Assembly: GCF_018588885.1 (NCBI RefSeq)
Contig: NZ_JAFFIW010000014.1
Location: forward strand, 62,001 to 126,000
Origin: Mesorhizobium sp. dw_380
GTDB lineage: Bacteria > Pseudomonadota > Alphaproteobacteria > Rhizobiales > Rhizobiaceae
DNA: 64,000 nt
Direction of reading: 5' to 3'
Under the pieces are notes generated by a model. The model was not told where the DNA came from. It ran no database searches and worked only from the letters and a program-made list of their open reading frames with translations. Below, piece by piece: positions 26,421-34,783 of this stretch (position 1 is its first letter; each line of letters starts with the position of its first letter). Position numbers and translations under genes: made by a program.

Positions 26421-27371
26421 TCACCGCCCCCAGACTACGGCATTCTCATGCCGTTTGATGATGTGCTTCAGGTTTTCGAAGGCGGTGGTGACGTGGCCCG
26501 CGAAGCGCTCTGCCGCTGGCGAGCGTGGCCCGTTAACCCGGCGCAGGATGCCGAGCGAGCGGCTGGGCTGCGGGATTTCATAGGGGAGCACCGTCACCCT
26601 GTTCTCCTTGCGCTGCGCGAAGACCACGGAGAACGGCAGCACGGCCAGCGCATCGGTTTCGGCGAGGAAGTTGATCACGCTCATCAGCGAGCCTCCCGAA
26701 TAGCGAACGTTGAGGTCCGACATGCCGATGCTCATCAGGATCATCTGCAGGTCCGACATCAGCGGAGAGCCGGGCAGGGGAGCCACCCAGGGAAAGCTGG
26801 TCAGGTCATGCGCCCTGAGGCGGCGATTTCGCAGCAGAGGATGGTCGGGCCGGCATGCCACGACATTGCGTCCGGGCAGGATTTCGGTGAATTCGAAGCC
26901 GGGTCCAAGGTCGAGCACGCCGATCGGCACGATCCCGAGATCGATCTGGTTGCTCTCCAGCGCCGCGACCATCTCGGGCAGGTTCATATAGCTTTGCTGA
27001 ACGGTGACCTCGGGCTCGAGCTTCTGGAATTCTCCGATCATCCGGCTGATCATCGCATCCATGAAGAAAGGCACGCCGCCGACGCGGACGACACCCTTCG
27101 TGCCTTTCATGAAACCCTGCACCGCATCCGACGCCTTGCGCGACGCCGTGATGATCGTACGGCCCTGCGCCGCCAGCTGGAAGCCGAGCGGTGTCGCCTG
27201 CAGCGGCCGGCGGCCCTTGAGGAAGAGCGGCTCACCCACCCGCGCCTCCAGCATGGCCAGCGATCGGCTGACTGCCGGCTGGGTCAGGCCCAGCATGGCC
27301 GCTCCTTCCGACACGCCGCCAGCATCCAGCACCGCGGCGAGCTGCATGAGGTGGCGCTCGTTCAGCTTCAT
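26421..27371 (-). CDS. LysR-family regulator of the aromatic catabolic cluster
   Basis: A 316-residue LysR protein with the N-terminal helix-turn-helix at about 5-63 (GGVSEGAAMLGLTQPAVSRSLAML, shown here only in part by its TQPAVSRSL core) and an effector domain from about 90 to 300. It is transcribed away from the hydroxyquinol-type dioxygenase gene, whose start is 93 bp distant; this is the usual layout of a LysR activator and its target operon. It most likely senses a ring-cleavage intermediate such as hydroxyquinol or maleylacetate, but the inducer is inferred. Confidence 0.88.
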   Translation of the reverse strand: MKLNERHLMQLAAVLDAGGVSEGAAMLGLTQPAVSRSLAMLEARVGEPLFLKGRRPLQATPLGFQLAAQGRTIITASRKASDAVQGFMKGTKGVVRVGGVPFFMDAMISRMIGEFQKLEPEVTVQQSYMNLPEMVAALESNQIDLGIVPIGVLDLGPGFEFTEILPGRNVVACRPDHPLLRNRRLRAHDLTSFPWVAPLPGSPLMSDLQMILMSIGMSDLNVRYSGGSLMSVINFLAETDALAVLPFSVVFAQRKENRVTVLPYEIPQPSRSLGILRRVNGPRSPAAERFAGHVTTAFENLKHIIKRHENAVVWGR

Positions 27372-27464
27372 AACAAAACGCTATACAAGGGACGTCACAT
27401 CTCATCAAGCATTGCGTCGGGCCGTGCTATCCCGCTTGGCAAGGGGAAGGGAGGCCCCGGCGGA
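27372..27464. promoter_or_regulatory. LysR / catabolic operon divergent promoter region
   Basis: These 93 bp separate the divergent LysR gene from the first gene of the 21-gene catabolic run and must hold the promoters or operator of both. I could not single out a convincing dyad T-N11-A box. A GGGAGG ribosome binding site for the dioxygenase is at 27449-27454. Confidence 0.35.
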
Positions 27465-28370
27465 ATGCACGGCCAGCACGACCCGAAGAGGGATGAAGTT
27501 CCCAACGCGATCTCGACGCAGGCCGAGGAATTCTCGCGGCGTCTGACCGCAATCGGCCAGTCCCGTCTGGCGGCGGCGGCACAGGCAGCCGTGGATGGTT
27601 TGCACGCGCTGACCGTAGAGTTGCGACCCTCCGGCGAGGAATTCCGGCAGGCGATCGATTTTCTGACCGAGATTGGCCACTACGCCGATGCGCGGCGCCA
27701 GGAGTGGGTGCTGTTCGCCGATGTCCTGGGCGTGTCTTCGCTCATTGAGGATCAAAACAGCCCACGCCCTGCCGGCGCGACCCCAAACACCCTGGCCGGC
27801 CCCTTCTACCGCGCCGATATGCCGGAGATGCCGCTTGGCGCGAATATCTCGCGCGATCACAAGGGCGAGCCGCTGGAGGTTGCGGGCCGGATCATTGCGC
27901 TTGACGGCGGGGGGGTCGGCGATGCGGTGGTCGAGATATGGCAAGCCAATGCCGAGGGTCTCTATGAGAACCAGGAACCGGACAAGCAGCCAGAGTTCAA
28001 CCTGCGCGGACGGTTCCGGACCGATCCGCAGGGCCAGTTCCGCTTCACGACGGTAAAGCCGAAGGGCTATGCGCTACCGTCGGACGGACCGGTCGGTCAA
28101 TTGATGTCAGCGCTTGGCCTGGGCCTCGAGCGGCCGGCCCACATCCATTTCCGCGTCTCGGCGGAAGGCTTCGAAACGCTGACGACCCACATCTTCGACC
28201 GGTCGGATCCCGCGATCGGTCGGGATGCCATTTTCGGGGTCAAGCCCGAACTCATGGCCGAGTTCCGCGCGCTGCCGCCCAATGGAGGAAAGCGGAAGTA
28301 CGCGCTCGACCTCACCCTCGTGCTCTGCCCGCGGCGGCGGGGCGAAACCGCAACCTCTGGGAGGAGATGA
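27465..28370 (+). CDS. Intradiol dioxygenase, hydroxyquinol 1,2-dioxygenase-like (copy 1)
   Basis: The 301-residue protein has the N-terminal dimerisation domain of catechol/hydroxyquinol dioxygenases and a beta-sandwich core. Non-haem Fe(III) ligands are visible: Tyr167 (WQANAEGLY), Tyr202 (KPKGY), His226 and His228 (RPAHIHF). These enzymes split 1,2,4-trihydroxybenzene between the vicinal hydroxyls to maleylacetate. The start is an ATG with GGGAGG ten bases upstream. A longer upstream open frame exists but overlaps the LysR gene. A second, divergent copy lies at 37,598. It is the first gene of the operon; substrate preference between hydroxyquinol and catechols cannot be told from sequence alone. 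Confidence 0.88.
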   Translation: MHGQHDPKRDEVPNAISTQAEEFSRRLTAIGQSRLAAAAQAAVDGLHALTVELRPSGEEFRQAIDFLTEIGHYADARRQEWVLFADVLGVSSLIEDQNSPRPAGATPNTLAGPFYRADMPEMPLGANISRDHKGEPLEVAGRIIALDGGGVGDAVVEIWQANAEGLYENQEPDKQPEFNLRGRFRTDPQGQFRFTTVKPKGYALPSDGPVGQLMSALGLGLERPAHIHFRVSAEGFETLTTHIFDRSDPAIGRDAIFGVKPELMAEFRALPPNGGKRKYALDLTLVLCPRRRGETATSGRR

Positions 28371-28374
28371 AACG

Positions 28375-29334
28375 ATGGCGCGTGTCAGCGGCTACCATCA
28401 TTTGACGTTGTCGACCGACAGCGCTCAGGAAGACTTTGATTTCTATACCAAGGCACTGGGCCTGCATTCGGTGAAGCGCACCGTTTTGTTCGACGGCGTC
28501 ATCCCTGTCTATCACCTCTATTACGGCTCGCCCAACGGCGATGCCTCGACGATCATCACCACATTTCCGTTCCGCAAGCCAGGCATCTATGGCCGCCGCG
28601 GGACCAACCAGTCGCGCACCATCATGCAGTCGATCCCCAAGGGCGCCGCGGATTTCTGGGTGGACCGGTTGAACGCGCGTGGCATCGCGGCCACCAAGAT
28701 CACACGCTTTGGCGCCGACCGTGCGGCTTTCGCACATCCCTGTGGCATCCCGCACGAGCTGGTCGAAAGCGACAGCGATCCGCGCGCGCCCATCACCAAC
28801 GAGGCACAGGGCATCGGCAAGGCCCAAGGCATCAAGGGAATCTACGGTGCCGTGGTGGCGGTAATGGACCGCACCGCCATGGACGACTTTCTGACCATCG
28901 CCTTGCCGTTGGAGAAAGAGGCCGACAACCATGAGGGGCTCGTGTTCCGCGTGCCCGACGCGACCGGCGTCGCGCAGCGCGTGGAGGTCATTGTCGACCG
29001 CGATAGCCCGCAGGGCACCTGGACGCTCGCGGGCGGCACGATCCACCACCTCGCTCTCAACACCGGCGACGAAGAGAACCAGTTGAAACTGCGCGCTCAC
29101 ATCGAGGGCCTCGGCTTCACGGACATATCGGAGCAGAAGGACCGCAACTACTTCAAGTCCTGCTATGTCCGCTCGCCCGGAGGCGCACTGTTCGAAATTG
29201 CCTGGACGACGCCGGAAGGCTGGGCCAAGGACGAGCCCCCGGGCCAGATCGGCAAGACGCTGGTCTTCCCGCCGTGGTTCAAGGATCGCGAGAGCGAATT
29301 GCAGGCCGGCCTGGAGCAGGCGGATTTCGCATGA
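28375..29334 (+). CDS. PcpA/LinE/MhqO-like ring-cleaving (hydroquinone 1,2-) dioxygenase
   Basis: The 319-residue protein has two tandem vicinal-oxygen-chelate modules. It resembles PcpA (2,6-dichlorohydroquinone 1,2-dioxygenase): VKRTVLFDGVIPVYHLYY, GRRGTNQS, RFG, WTLAGGTIHH, GLGFTDISEQKDRNYF and YVRSPGGALFE all correspond. Fe(II) ligands by alignment are His9, His224 or His225, and Glu274. Such enzymes open para-diols next to a hydroxyl. GGAGGAG lies eight bases before the ATG. The next gene overlaps as ATGA and encodes a carboxylesterase, as in Bacillus mhqO/mhqD neighbourhoods. The likely substrate is a hydroquinone; a chlorinated or methylated one is possible. Confidence 0.88.
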   Translation: MARVSGYHHLTLSTDSAQEDFDFYTKALGLHSVKRTVLFDGVIPVYHLYYGSPNGDASTIITTFPFRKPGIYGRRGTNQSRTIMQSIPKGAADFWVDRLNARGIAATKITRFGADRAAFAHPCGIPHELVESDSDPRAPITNEAQGIGKAQGIKGIYGAVVAVMDRTAMDDFLTIALPLEKEADNHEGLVFRVPDATGVAQRVEVIVDRDSPQGTWTLAGGTIHHLALNTGDEENQLKLRAHIEGLGFTDISEQKDRNYFKSCYVRSPGGALFEIAWTTPEGWAKDEPPGQIGKTLVFPPWFKDRESELQAGLEQADFA

Positions 29335-29990
29335 GTTCGGGCAGCGGTCCGCTCCGGCTTGGGCCAAGGGGCCCGGAGGCGAAGGCGATTTGCGTCTTCG
29401 TCCACGGCCGCGGCCAATCGCCCGAAGAGATGCAGTCCCACGTGCTGTCGCGGCTTTCCGCTTCCGCCGTGGCCTTCATCCTGCCGCGCGCGCCGCTCGG
29501 CATGTGGTGGGAGGCGCGTGCCGTCGACCCGTTGACACCGGTCGCCCGCGCGCAGCTTTCCGACGCGCTCGATCACCTTGCGGCCGCAGTGGCCGCGGCG
29601 CGGGCGGAACTGCCCGGACTGCCGCTTCTCCTCGCGGGCTTCTCGCAAGGGGCGTGTCTCTCGATCGAATATCTCTGCGCGGGGCTGCCGCCGCCGGACG
29701 CCTTGGCGGCCTTCACGGGCTGTCGTGTCGGTGTTCCGGCCGACGAAAGGTCCGAGGCCGTGCCGGCCCGAATGCCGATCTATCTTTCCGGTGGCGATGC
29801 CGATCCCTGGATTCCGGTCTCGGCGTTTGCCGATGCCGCGCAATCGCTGGGCCGCGTTGGCGCGAGCCTGCGGGCCGACCTGTTCCCGGGCCGGGGCCAT
29901 GAGGTCTCGGACGCCGAGATCGTAATGCTGGGCACGATCCTCGACGACCTCGCGGCCGGGCGTGGCCCGCGCATGGAGGCAGCGCGATGA
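29331..29990 (+). CDS. Phospholipase/carboxylesterase-family hydrolase (MhqD-like)
   Basis: The 219-residue alpha/beta hydrolase has VHGRGQSPEEM at the oxyanion region, the nucleophile elbow GFSQGA, Asp in GGDADPWIP and His in GRGHEVSD. It belongs to the small carboxylesterase family that includes MhqD. ATG and the preceding stop overlap (ATGA), so it is translationally coupled to the PcpA-like dioxygenase. A role in hydrolysing the ring-cleavage product or an ester of the aromatic substrate is inferred from this coupling. It overlaps the maleylacetate reductase gene by 4 nt. Confidence 0.85.
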   Translation: MSSGSGPLRLGPRGPEAKAICVFVHGRGQSPEEMQSHVLSRLSASAVAFILPRAPLGMWWEARAVDPLTPVARAQLSDALDHLAAAVAAARAELPGLPLLLAGFSQGACLSIEYLCAGLPPPDALAAFTGCRVGVPADERSEAVPARMPIYLSGGDADPWIPVSAFADAAQSLGRVGASLRADLFPGRGHEVSDAEIVMLGTILDDLAAGRGPRMEAAR

Positions 29991-31051
29991 TGGACAGCTT
30001 CACCTTTCCGGGCCTGACGACACGGGTGGTCTTCGGTGCCGGCACCATGGCTCGCGTCGAGGAGGAAGTCCGGCGGCTCGGCCACGACAAGGTGATGGTG
30101 CTGTCGACGCCGCACCAGAAGGGCGATGCGGAGAGACTGGCCGCAAACCTTGGCGGCCTCGCCGCCGGGATCTTTGCCGGCGCGGTCATGCATACCCCCG
30201 TCGAGACTACGGAAAAGGCCGTCGATGCCTTCCGCGGCAGCGGCGCTTCGGCGGTCGTCAGCCTCGGCGGCGGCTCGACCACTGGGCTCGGCAAGGCAAT
30301 TGCGGTGCGCACGGGCGCCGACCAGGTGGTTATTCCCACCACCTATGCCGGCTCGGAAATGACCGACATCCTCGGCGAGACGGCGGCCGGTGAGAAGACC
30401 ACCCGCCGCTCGCCGGACATCCGCCCCGAGACGGTGATCTATGACATCGATCTGACGCTGAGCCTGCCGGTAAGCCTCACCGTCACCTCGGCGATGAACG
30501 CGATCGCTCATGCGATGGAGGCCTTCTATGCTCCCGATCGCAATCCGGTGGTCGTGCTCATGTGCAGGGATGCCATGGTTGCCTTCCGGGACGGCATTCC
30601 AAGGCTGATCGGCGATCCGCAGGATCGCACGGCGCGGACGCAGGCGCTCTATGCGGCGTGGTGCTGCTCGACCGCGCTCGGCTATGTCTCGATGGCGCTG
30701 CATCACAAGCTGGCGCATGTCTTCGGCGGCTCGTTCGACACGCCGCACGCCGAAACCCACGCCATCCTGCTGCCGTACACGACCGCCTTCAACGAAGCGG
30801 CGGTGCCCGATCTGCTGCGCCCGATCGCCGAAGCATTCGGTGGTGGCTCGGCGGGCGGCGGGCTCTGGGATTTCGCACAGTCGGTCGGCTCTCCGCTGAG
30901 CCTGAAGGCGATCGGCATCGAGGAGGCTGATCTCGACCGCGCGGCGGCGATCGCGGTGAAGAATGCCTATGCGAATCCGAGGCCAATCGATCCGGGATCC
31001 ATAAGGGAACTCCTTCAGGCGGCGTGGGAGGGACGCCGTCCGGGGGACTGA
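29987..31051 (+). CDS. Maleylacetate reductase
   Basis: The 354-residue protein belongs to the iron-containing alcohol dehydrogenase superfamily, maleylacetate reductase branch: VVFGAGT near the start, SLGGGSTTGLGKAIA for the nucleotide site, IPTTYAGSEMTDI, and the metal-site segments NAIAHAMEAFYA and HHKLAHVFGGSFDTPHAETHA. It reduces maleylacetate to 3-oxoadipate with NAD(P)H. It is the only such gene in the window, so both hydroxyquinol dioxygenases must feed it. The start overlaps the upstream stop as ATGATG. Confidence 0.93.
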   Translation: MMDSFTFPGLTTRVVFGAGTMARVEEEVRRLGHDKVMVLSTPHQKGDAERLAANLGGLAAGIFAGAVMHTPVETTEKAVDAFRGSGASAVVSLGGGSTTGLGKAIAVRTGADQVVIPTTYAGSEMTDILGETAAGEKTTRRSPDIRPETVIYDIDLTLSLPVSLTVTSAMNAIAHAMEAFYAPDRNPVVVLMCRDAMVAFRDGIPRLIGDPQDRTARTQALYAAWCCSTALGYVSMALHHKLAHVFGGSFDTPHAETHAILLPYTTAFNEAAVPDLLRPIAEAFGGGSAGGGLWDFAQSVGSPLSLKAIGIEEADLDRAAAIAVKNAYANPRPIDPGSIRELLQAAWEGRRPGD

Positions 31052-31078
31052 GAACAAAAACAAGAGGGAGGAACCACC

Positions 31079-32353
31079 ATGATCACAAGACGGAACCTAC
31101 TGAAGGCCTCGGCGGCGACAAGCCTGGCGCTCGCCGGTTCGCGCCTGGCGACGCCGGCCATCGCACAAGGCGCCAAGATCCGCCTGGGCTATGTTTCGCC
31201 GCAGACGGGGCCGCTCGCCGGCTTCGCGGAGAGCGATGCCTACAACATCAAGACCTTCCTCGCTTCCGAGGCTGGCAAGAACTTCGAGGTCATCGTCAAG
31301 GACAGCCAGTCGAACCCCAATCGCGCGGCGGAGGTGGCCAAGAGCCTGATCGTCGACGACGAGATCAACCTGATGCTCGTCGGCTCCACGCCCGAGAACA
31401 CCAATCCGGTGGCTACAACCTGCGAGGCGGAGGGCGTGCCGGTCATCTCGACGATGGCGCCGTGGCAGCCCTGGTTCATCGGCCAGCAGGGCAATCCGGC
31501 CGATCCGTCGTCGTGGAAGCCCTTCAACTTCGCCTATCACTATTTCTGGGGTCTCGAAGACATCATCACTGTCTACACCGGCATGTGGAAGCAGCTTTCC
31601 ACCAATGGCAAGGTGGGCGGACTGTTCCCGAACGATGCCGACGGCAATGCCTGGGGCGATCCGAAAAATGGGTTGAAGCCGGGCCTCGATGCCGCCGGCT
31701 TCGGTCTTGCCGATCCCGGTCGCTATCAGAATCTCTCGGATGATTTCACCGCGCAGGTCAACGCCTTCAAGGCGGCCAATGCCGAGATCGTCACCGGTGT
31801 GGTCATTCCGCCCGACTTCACCACCTTCTGGAACCAGGCCCGCCAGCAGGGTTTCAAGCCCAAGGCGGTGACGGTGGCCAAGGCAATCCTCTTCCCGCAA
31901 TCGGTCGAGACGCTCGGCGATGCCGGCCACAACCTCTCGTCCGAAGTCTGGTGGTCGGCCTCGCACCCGTTCAAATCGTCCGTGACGGGCGAGAGCTCGG
32001 CGGAACTCGCGGCGGATTTCACCGCCAAGACCGGGCGTCCCTGGACCCAGCCGATCGGTTTTGTCCATTCGCTGTTCGAGGTGGCGGCGAATGTCATGGG
32101 CCGCGTTTCGGATCCGACCAGTGCCGAGGCGATCGCGGCGGCCATAGCGGCCACCGACATGACGACCGTGGTCGGCAAGGTGGCCTGGAGCGGTGCGGGA
32201 CTGCCGCCTTTCGCCGCAAAGAATGTTTGCAAGACGCCGCTCGTTGGCGGGCAGTGGCGGAAGAGGGCCGGCGGCGGTTTCGATCTGGTGATCGTCGAAA
32301 ACGCTGCTGCCTCCGGGATTCCCACCGCCGGCAAGATGGAAGCCCTGGTCTGA
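31079..32353 (+). CDS. LIV-type ABC transporter substrate-binding protein, Tat-exported (importer 1)
   Basis: The 424-residue periplasmic-binding protein (Peripla_BP_6 type) begins MITRRNLLKASAATSLALAG. TRRNLLK matches a twin-arginine signal and cleavage is expected after the ATPAIAQ region. The mature protein starts KIRLGYVSPQTGP, typical of the branched-chain amino acid/aromatic acid receptor family. Given its place after maleylacetate reductase and before livGFHM-like genes, it probably captures the aromatic substrate of the pathway rather than amino acids. GGGAGG precedes the ATG. Confidence 0.9.
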   Translation: MITRRNLLKASAATSLALAGSRLATPAIAQGAKIRLGYVSPQTGPLAGFAESDAYNIKTFLASEAGKNFEVIVKDSQSNPNRAAEVAKSLIVDDEINLMLVGSTPENTNPVATTCEAEGVPVISTMAPWQPWFIGQQGNPADPSSWKPFNFAYHYFWGLEDIITVYTGMWKQLSTNGKVGGLFPNDADGNAWGDPKNGLKPGLDAAGFGLADPGRYQNLSDDFTAQVNAFKAANAEIVTGVVIPPDFTTFWNQARQQGFKPKAVTVAKAILFPQSVETLGDAGHNLSSEVWWSASHPFKSSVTGESSAELAADFTAKTGRPWTQPIGFVHSLFEVAANVMGRVSDPTSAEAIAAAIAATDMTTVVGKVAWSGAGLPPFAAKNVCKTPLVGGQWRKRAGGGFDLVIVENAAASGIPTAGKMEALV

Positions 32354-32417
32354 CGCTGCCGAGGGCGGCTGATGCCGCCGTCGTCGTTCGTCGCAATCCA
32401 AGGATGGTGGCCCAAGA

Positions 32418-33143
32418 ATGGCAGCAATGATGCTCAGGCTGGAAAACGTCTCGAAGTCGTTCGGCGCCCTGAAGGTTACGGACGGCGTGACCGTCACGGT
32501 GCCGCGCGGCGAGGCGTTGGGCATCATCGGTCCGAATGGGGCTGGGAAGTCGACGCTCTTCAACCTGATCACCGGCAATTTGTTCGCCGATGAGGGTCGC
32601 ATCAACTTCCTCGGCCGCGACGTGACCCGCGCTCCGCCGATGGAGCGGGTGCGCATGGGCGTCGGCCGCAGCTTCCAGATTCCGCAGCCTTTCGAGGGGC
32701 TGACCGTGTTCGAAAATCTCCTGACCGCCGCCGCCTTCGGCCGGGTCGGGCGCGAGGCCGAGATGGTCGACGATTGCGCGCGCATCCTCGAGGAGACAGA
32801 GCTTCTCAGGAAGGCCAACGTCGTGGCCGGCTCGCTGAGCCTTCTCGATCGCAAGCGCCTGGAACTCGCCCGCGCCCTGGCTACGGGCCCCGAGCTTCTG
32901 CTTCTGGACGAGATCGCGGGCGGCCTGACGGAGGGCGAATGCAAGGCCCTGGTCGCGACGATCAGAGCCATCCATGCGAGGGGAACCACCATCATCTGGA
33001 TCGAGCATGTGCTGCATGCCCTGACGTCGGTGGTCGAGCGGCTTCTCGTGCTGGATTTCGGCCGCGTGATCGGGATCGGTGCGCCGAATGAGATCATGGC
33101 CTCGAAGGAGGTTCGCGACATCTATCTGGGGCTCGAGGTCTGA
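32418..33143 (+). CDS. ABC transporter ATPase, LivG-type (importer 1)
   Basis: The 241-residue ATPase has Walker A GPNGAGKST, the signature LSLLDRKRLELARAL in the LivG manner, and Walker B LLLLDEIAGGL. It is the first of two nucleotide-binding subunits of the importer. An alternative ATG three codons downstream (32427) is possible. The stop overlaps the ATG of the LivF-type gene (TGATG), showing coupled translation. Confidence 0.92.
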   Translation: MAAMMLRLENVSKSFGALKVTDGVTVTVPRGEALGIIGPNGAGKSTLFNLITGNLFADEGRINFLGRDVTRAPPMERVRMGVGRSFQIPQPFEGLTVFENLLTAAAFGRVGREAEMVDDCARILEETELLRKANVVAGSLSLLDRKRLELARALATGPELLLLDEIAGGLTEGECKALVATIRAIHARGTTIIWIEHVLHALTSVVERLLVLDFGRVIGIGAPNEIMASKEVRDIYLGLEV

Positions 33144-33844
33144 TGCTGGAAACGCGCCACCTCACCGCGAATTACGGCCAGTTCCGGGCGCTGTTCGGTG
33201 TGGATATCACCGTCGCCGCGGGCGAATGCCTGGCGATCATCGGCGCCAATGGCGCCGGAAAAACCACCCTGATGCGTTCGATCACGGGCGTGATCGGCAA
33301 CGAGCCCCGCATGGTGCTGCACAGGGGCGAGCCGATTGGCGGGCTGTCTTCGGCCGAGATCGTGAAGCGCGGCATCGCCATGGTGCCGGAAGGACGCCGG
33401 CTGTTCCCCTCGCTGACTGTCGAGGAAAATCTGCTGGTCGGCGGGCAGGCGCGCAAGGTGCCCGGGCCGTGGAGCCTCAACGCGGTCTATGACCTTTTCC
33501 CGATCCTGCGCGAGCGGCGCAAGAACCCCGCCACCACGCTCTCGGGCGGCCAGCAGCAGATGGTGGCGATCGGCCGGGCGCTGATGTCGAACCCCGAATT
33601 GCTGCTCTGCGACGAGATCAGCCTCGGCCTCGCGCCTGTCGTTATCCGCGATATCTACGCCGCGCTTCCCAGGATCCGCGAAGGCGGCGCCGCGATCGTG
33701 GTGGTGGAGCAGGATATCGGTAAGGCGCTGGCGGTGGCAGACCGCGTCTACTGCATGATGGAGGGTCGCGTCACGCTGGTCGCCAAGGCGGCCGAGGTCA
33801 CGCGCGATGAAATCCATTCCGCCTATTTTGGAGTGGCGGCATGA
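33143..33844 (+). CDS. ABC transporter ATPase, LivF-type (importer 1)
   Basis: The 233-residue ATPase shows Walker A GANGAGKTT, IVKRGIAMVPEGRRLFPSLT, the signature LSGGQQQMVAIGRAL and Walker B LLLCDEISLGLAP, all typical of LivF. It pairs with the preceding LivG-type subunit to energise import. It ends 67 nt before the chosen start of the permease gene. Confidence 0.92.
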   Translation: MLETRHLTANYGQFRALFGVDITVAAGECLAIIGANGAGKTTLMRSITGVIGNEPRMVLHRGEPIGGLSSAEIVKRGIAMVPEGRRLFPSLTVEENLLVGGQARKVPGPWSLNAVYDLFPILRERRKNPATTLSGGQQQMVAIGRALMSNPELLLCDEISLGLAPVVIRDIYAALPRIREGGAAIVVVEQDIGKALAVADRVYCMMEGRVTLVAKAAEVTRDEIHSAYFGVAA

Positions 33845-33911
33845 CAAGGGAACCGAGGCTCCTTCGTTTGCTCGCGCAGCGCTCTCGTGGCCTGAACGGG
33901 GTGGCGCGGCG

Positions 33912-34775
33912 ATGATCTGGCTGGACACCCTCGTGCAGGGAGCCCTGCTGGGCGGGCTCTATGCCCTGTTCGCAGCGGGATTGAGCCTCGTCTTCGGCAT
34001 CATGCGGCTGGTGAATCTCGCCCATGGCGACCTCATCATTCTTGCCGCCTATCTGGTGTTGATGGGTGTCACGCTGCTCGGTCTGTCGCCCTGGATCGCC
34101 GCGCTGGTCGCCATGCCGGTGATGTTCGCGCTCGGGTGGCTGTTGCAGGCCGCTGTCTTGAACCGCGTGCTGGGCAAGGACATCCTGCCGCCGCTTCTGG
34201 TCACGTTCGGCCTGTCGGTCGCCCTGCAGAACGGGCTGCTCGAGCTCTTCTCCGCCGACAGCCGCCGCATCCCGGCGGGCGCATTGGAGGGGGCATCGCT
34301 CGATCTCGGGCTGGTCACGGTGGGGATCATGCCGTTGATGACCTTTGCGTCGGCGATCGTGACGATCATTGCCCTGAACGGGCTCTTTTACCACACGGCC
34401 CTCGGCCGTGCCTTCCGCGCCACCTCGGACGACGCCGTGACGGCGGGGCTGATGGGGATAGAACCGAAGCGGATCTTCGCGGTCGCCACCGGGATCGCGA
34501 TGGTCGTGGTGACGCTGGCGGCCCTCTATCTCGGCATGCGAGCGAACTTCGACCCTTCGATCGGGCCGGCGCGGCTGATCTATGCCTTCGAGGCGGTGAT
34601 CATCGGCGGACTCGGCAGCCTATGGGGAACCCTGGCCGGCGGGATCATCATCGGCGTGGCACAGACGTTTGGTGCGGCGCTGAATCCGGAATGGCAGATC
34701 CTGGCCGGCCACATCGCCTTCCTGACCGTGATGCTGCTCAAGCCGCGCGGGCTTTTTCCGCGCGCAGTGGATTGA
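33912..34775 (+). CDS. ABC transporter permease, LivH-type (importer 1)
   Basis: The 287-residue inner-membrane protein begins MIWLDTLVQGALLGGLYALF, the standard LivH N-terminus, and has about eight hydrophobic helices with the LivH motif NLAHGDLIIL. The chosen ATG gives the same length (287) as its paralogue at 42188. The reading frame is open upstream to 33807 inside the LivF gene, but that extension is not hydrophobic and is rejected. Confidence 0.9.
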   Translation: MIWLDTLVQGALLGGLYALFAAGLSLVFGIMRLVNLAHGDLIILAAYLVLMGVTLLGLSPWIAALVAMPVMFALGWLLQAAVLNRVLGKDILPPLLVTFGLSVALQNGLLELFSADSRRIPAGALEGASLDLGLVTVGIMPLMTFASAIVTIIALNGLFYHTALGRAFRATSDDAVTAGLMGIEPKRIFAVATGIAMVVVTLAALYLGMRANFDPSIGPARLIYAFEAVIIGGLGSLWGTLAGGIIIGVAQTFGAALNPEWQILAGHIAFLTVMLLKPRGLFPRAVD

Positions 34776-34783
34776 GGGGCGGC

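Noticed and set aside
26283..27464. Possible 5' extension of the first dioxygenase gene by almost 400 codons
   Set aside because: The extension overlaps the SDR remnant and the whole divergent LysR gene; the dioxygenase family start fits the ATG at 27465.
31097..33121. Long minus-strand open frame opposite the importer 1 receptor and ATPase genes
   Set aside because: It runs against well-recognised genes with ribosome binding sites and has no family features of its own.
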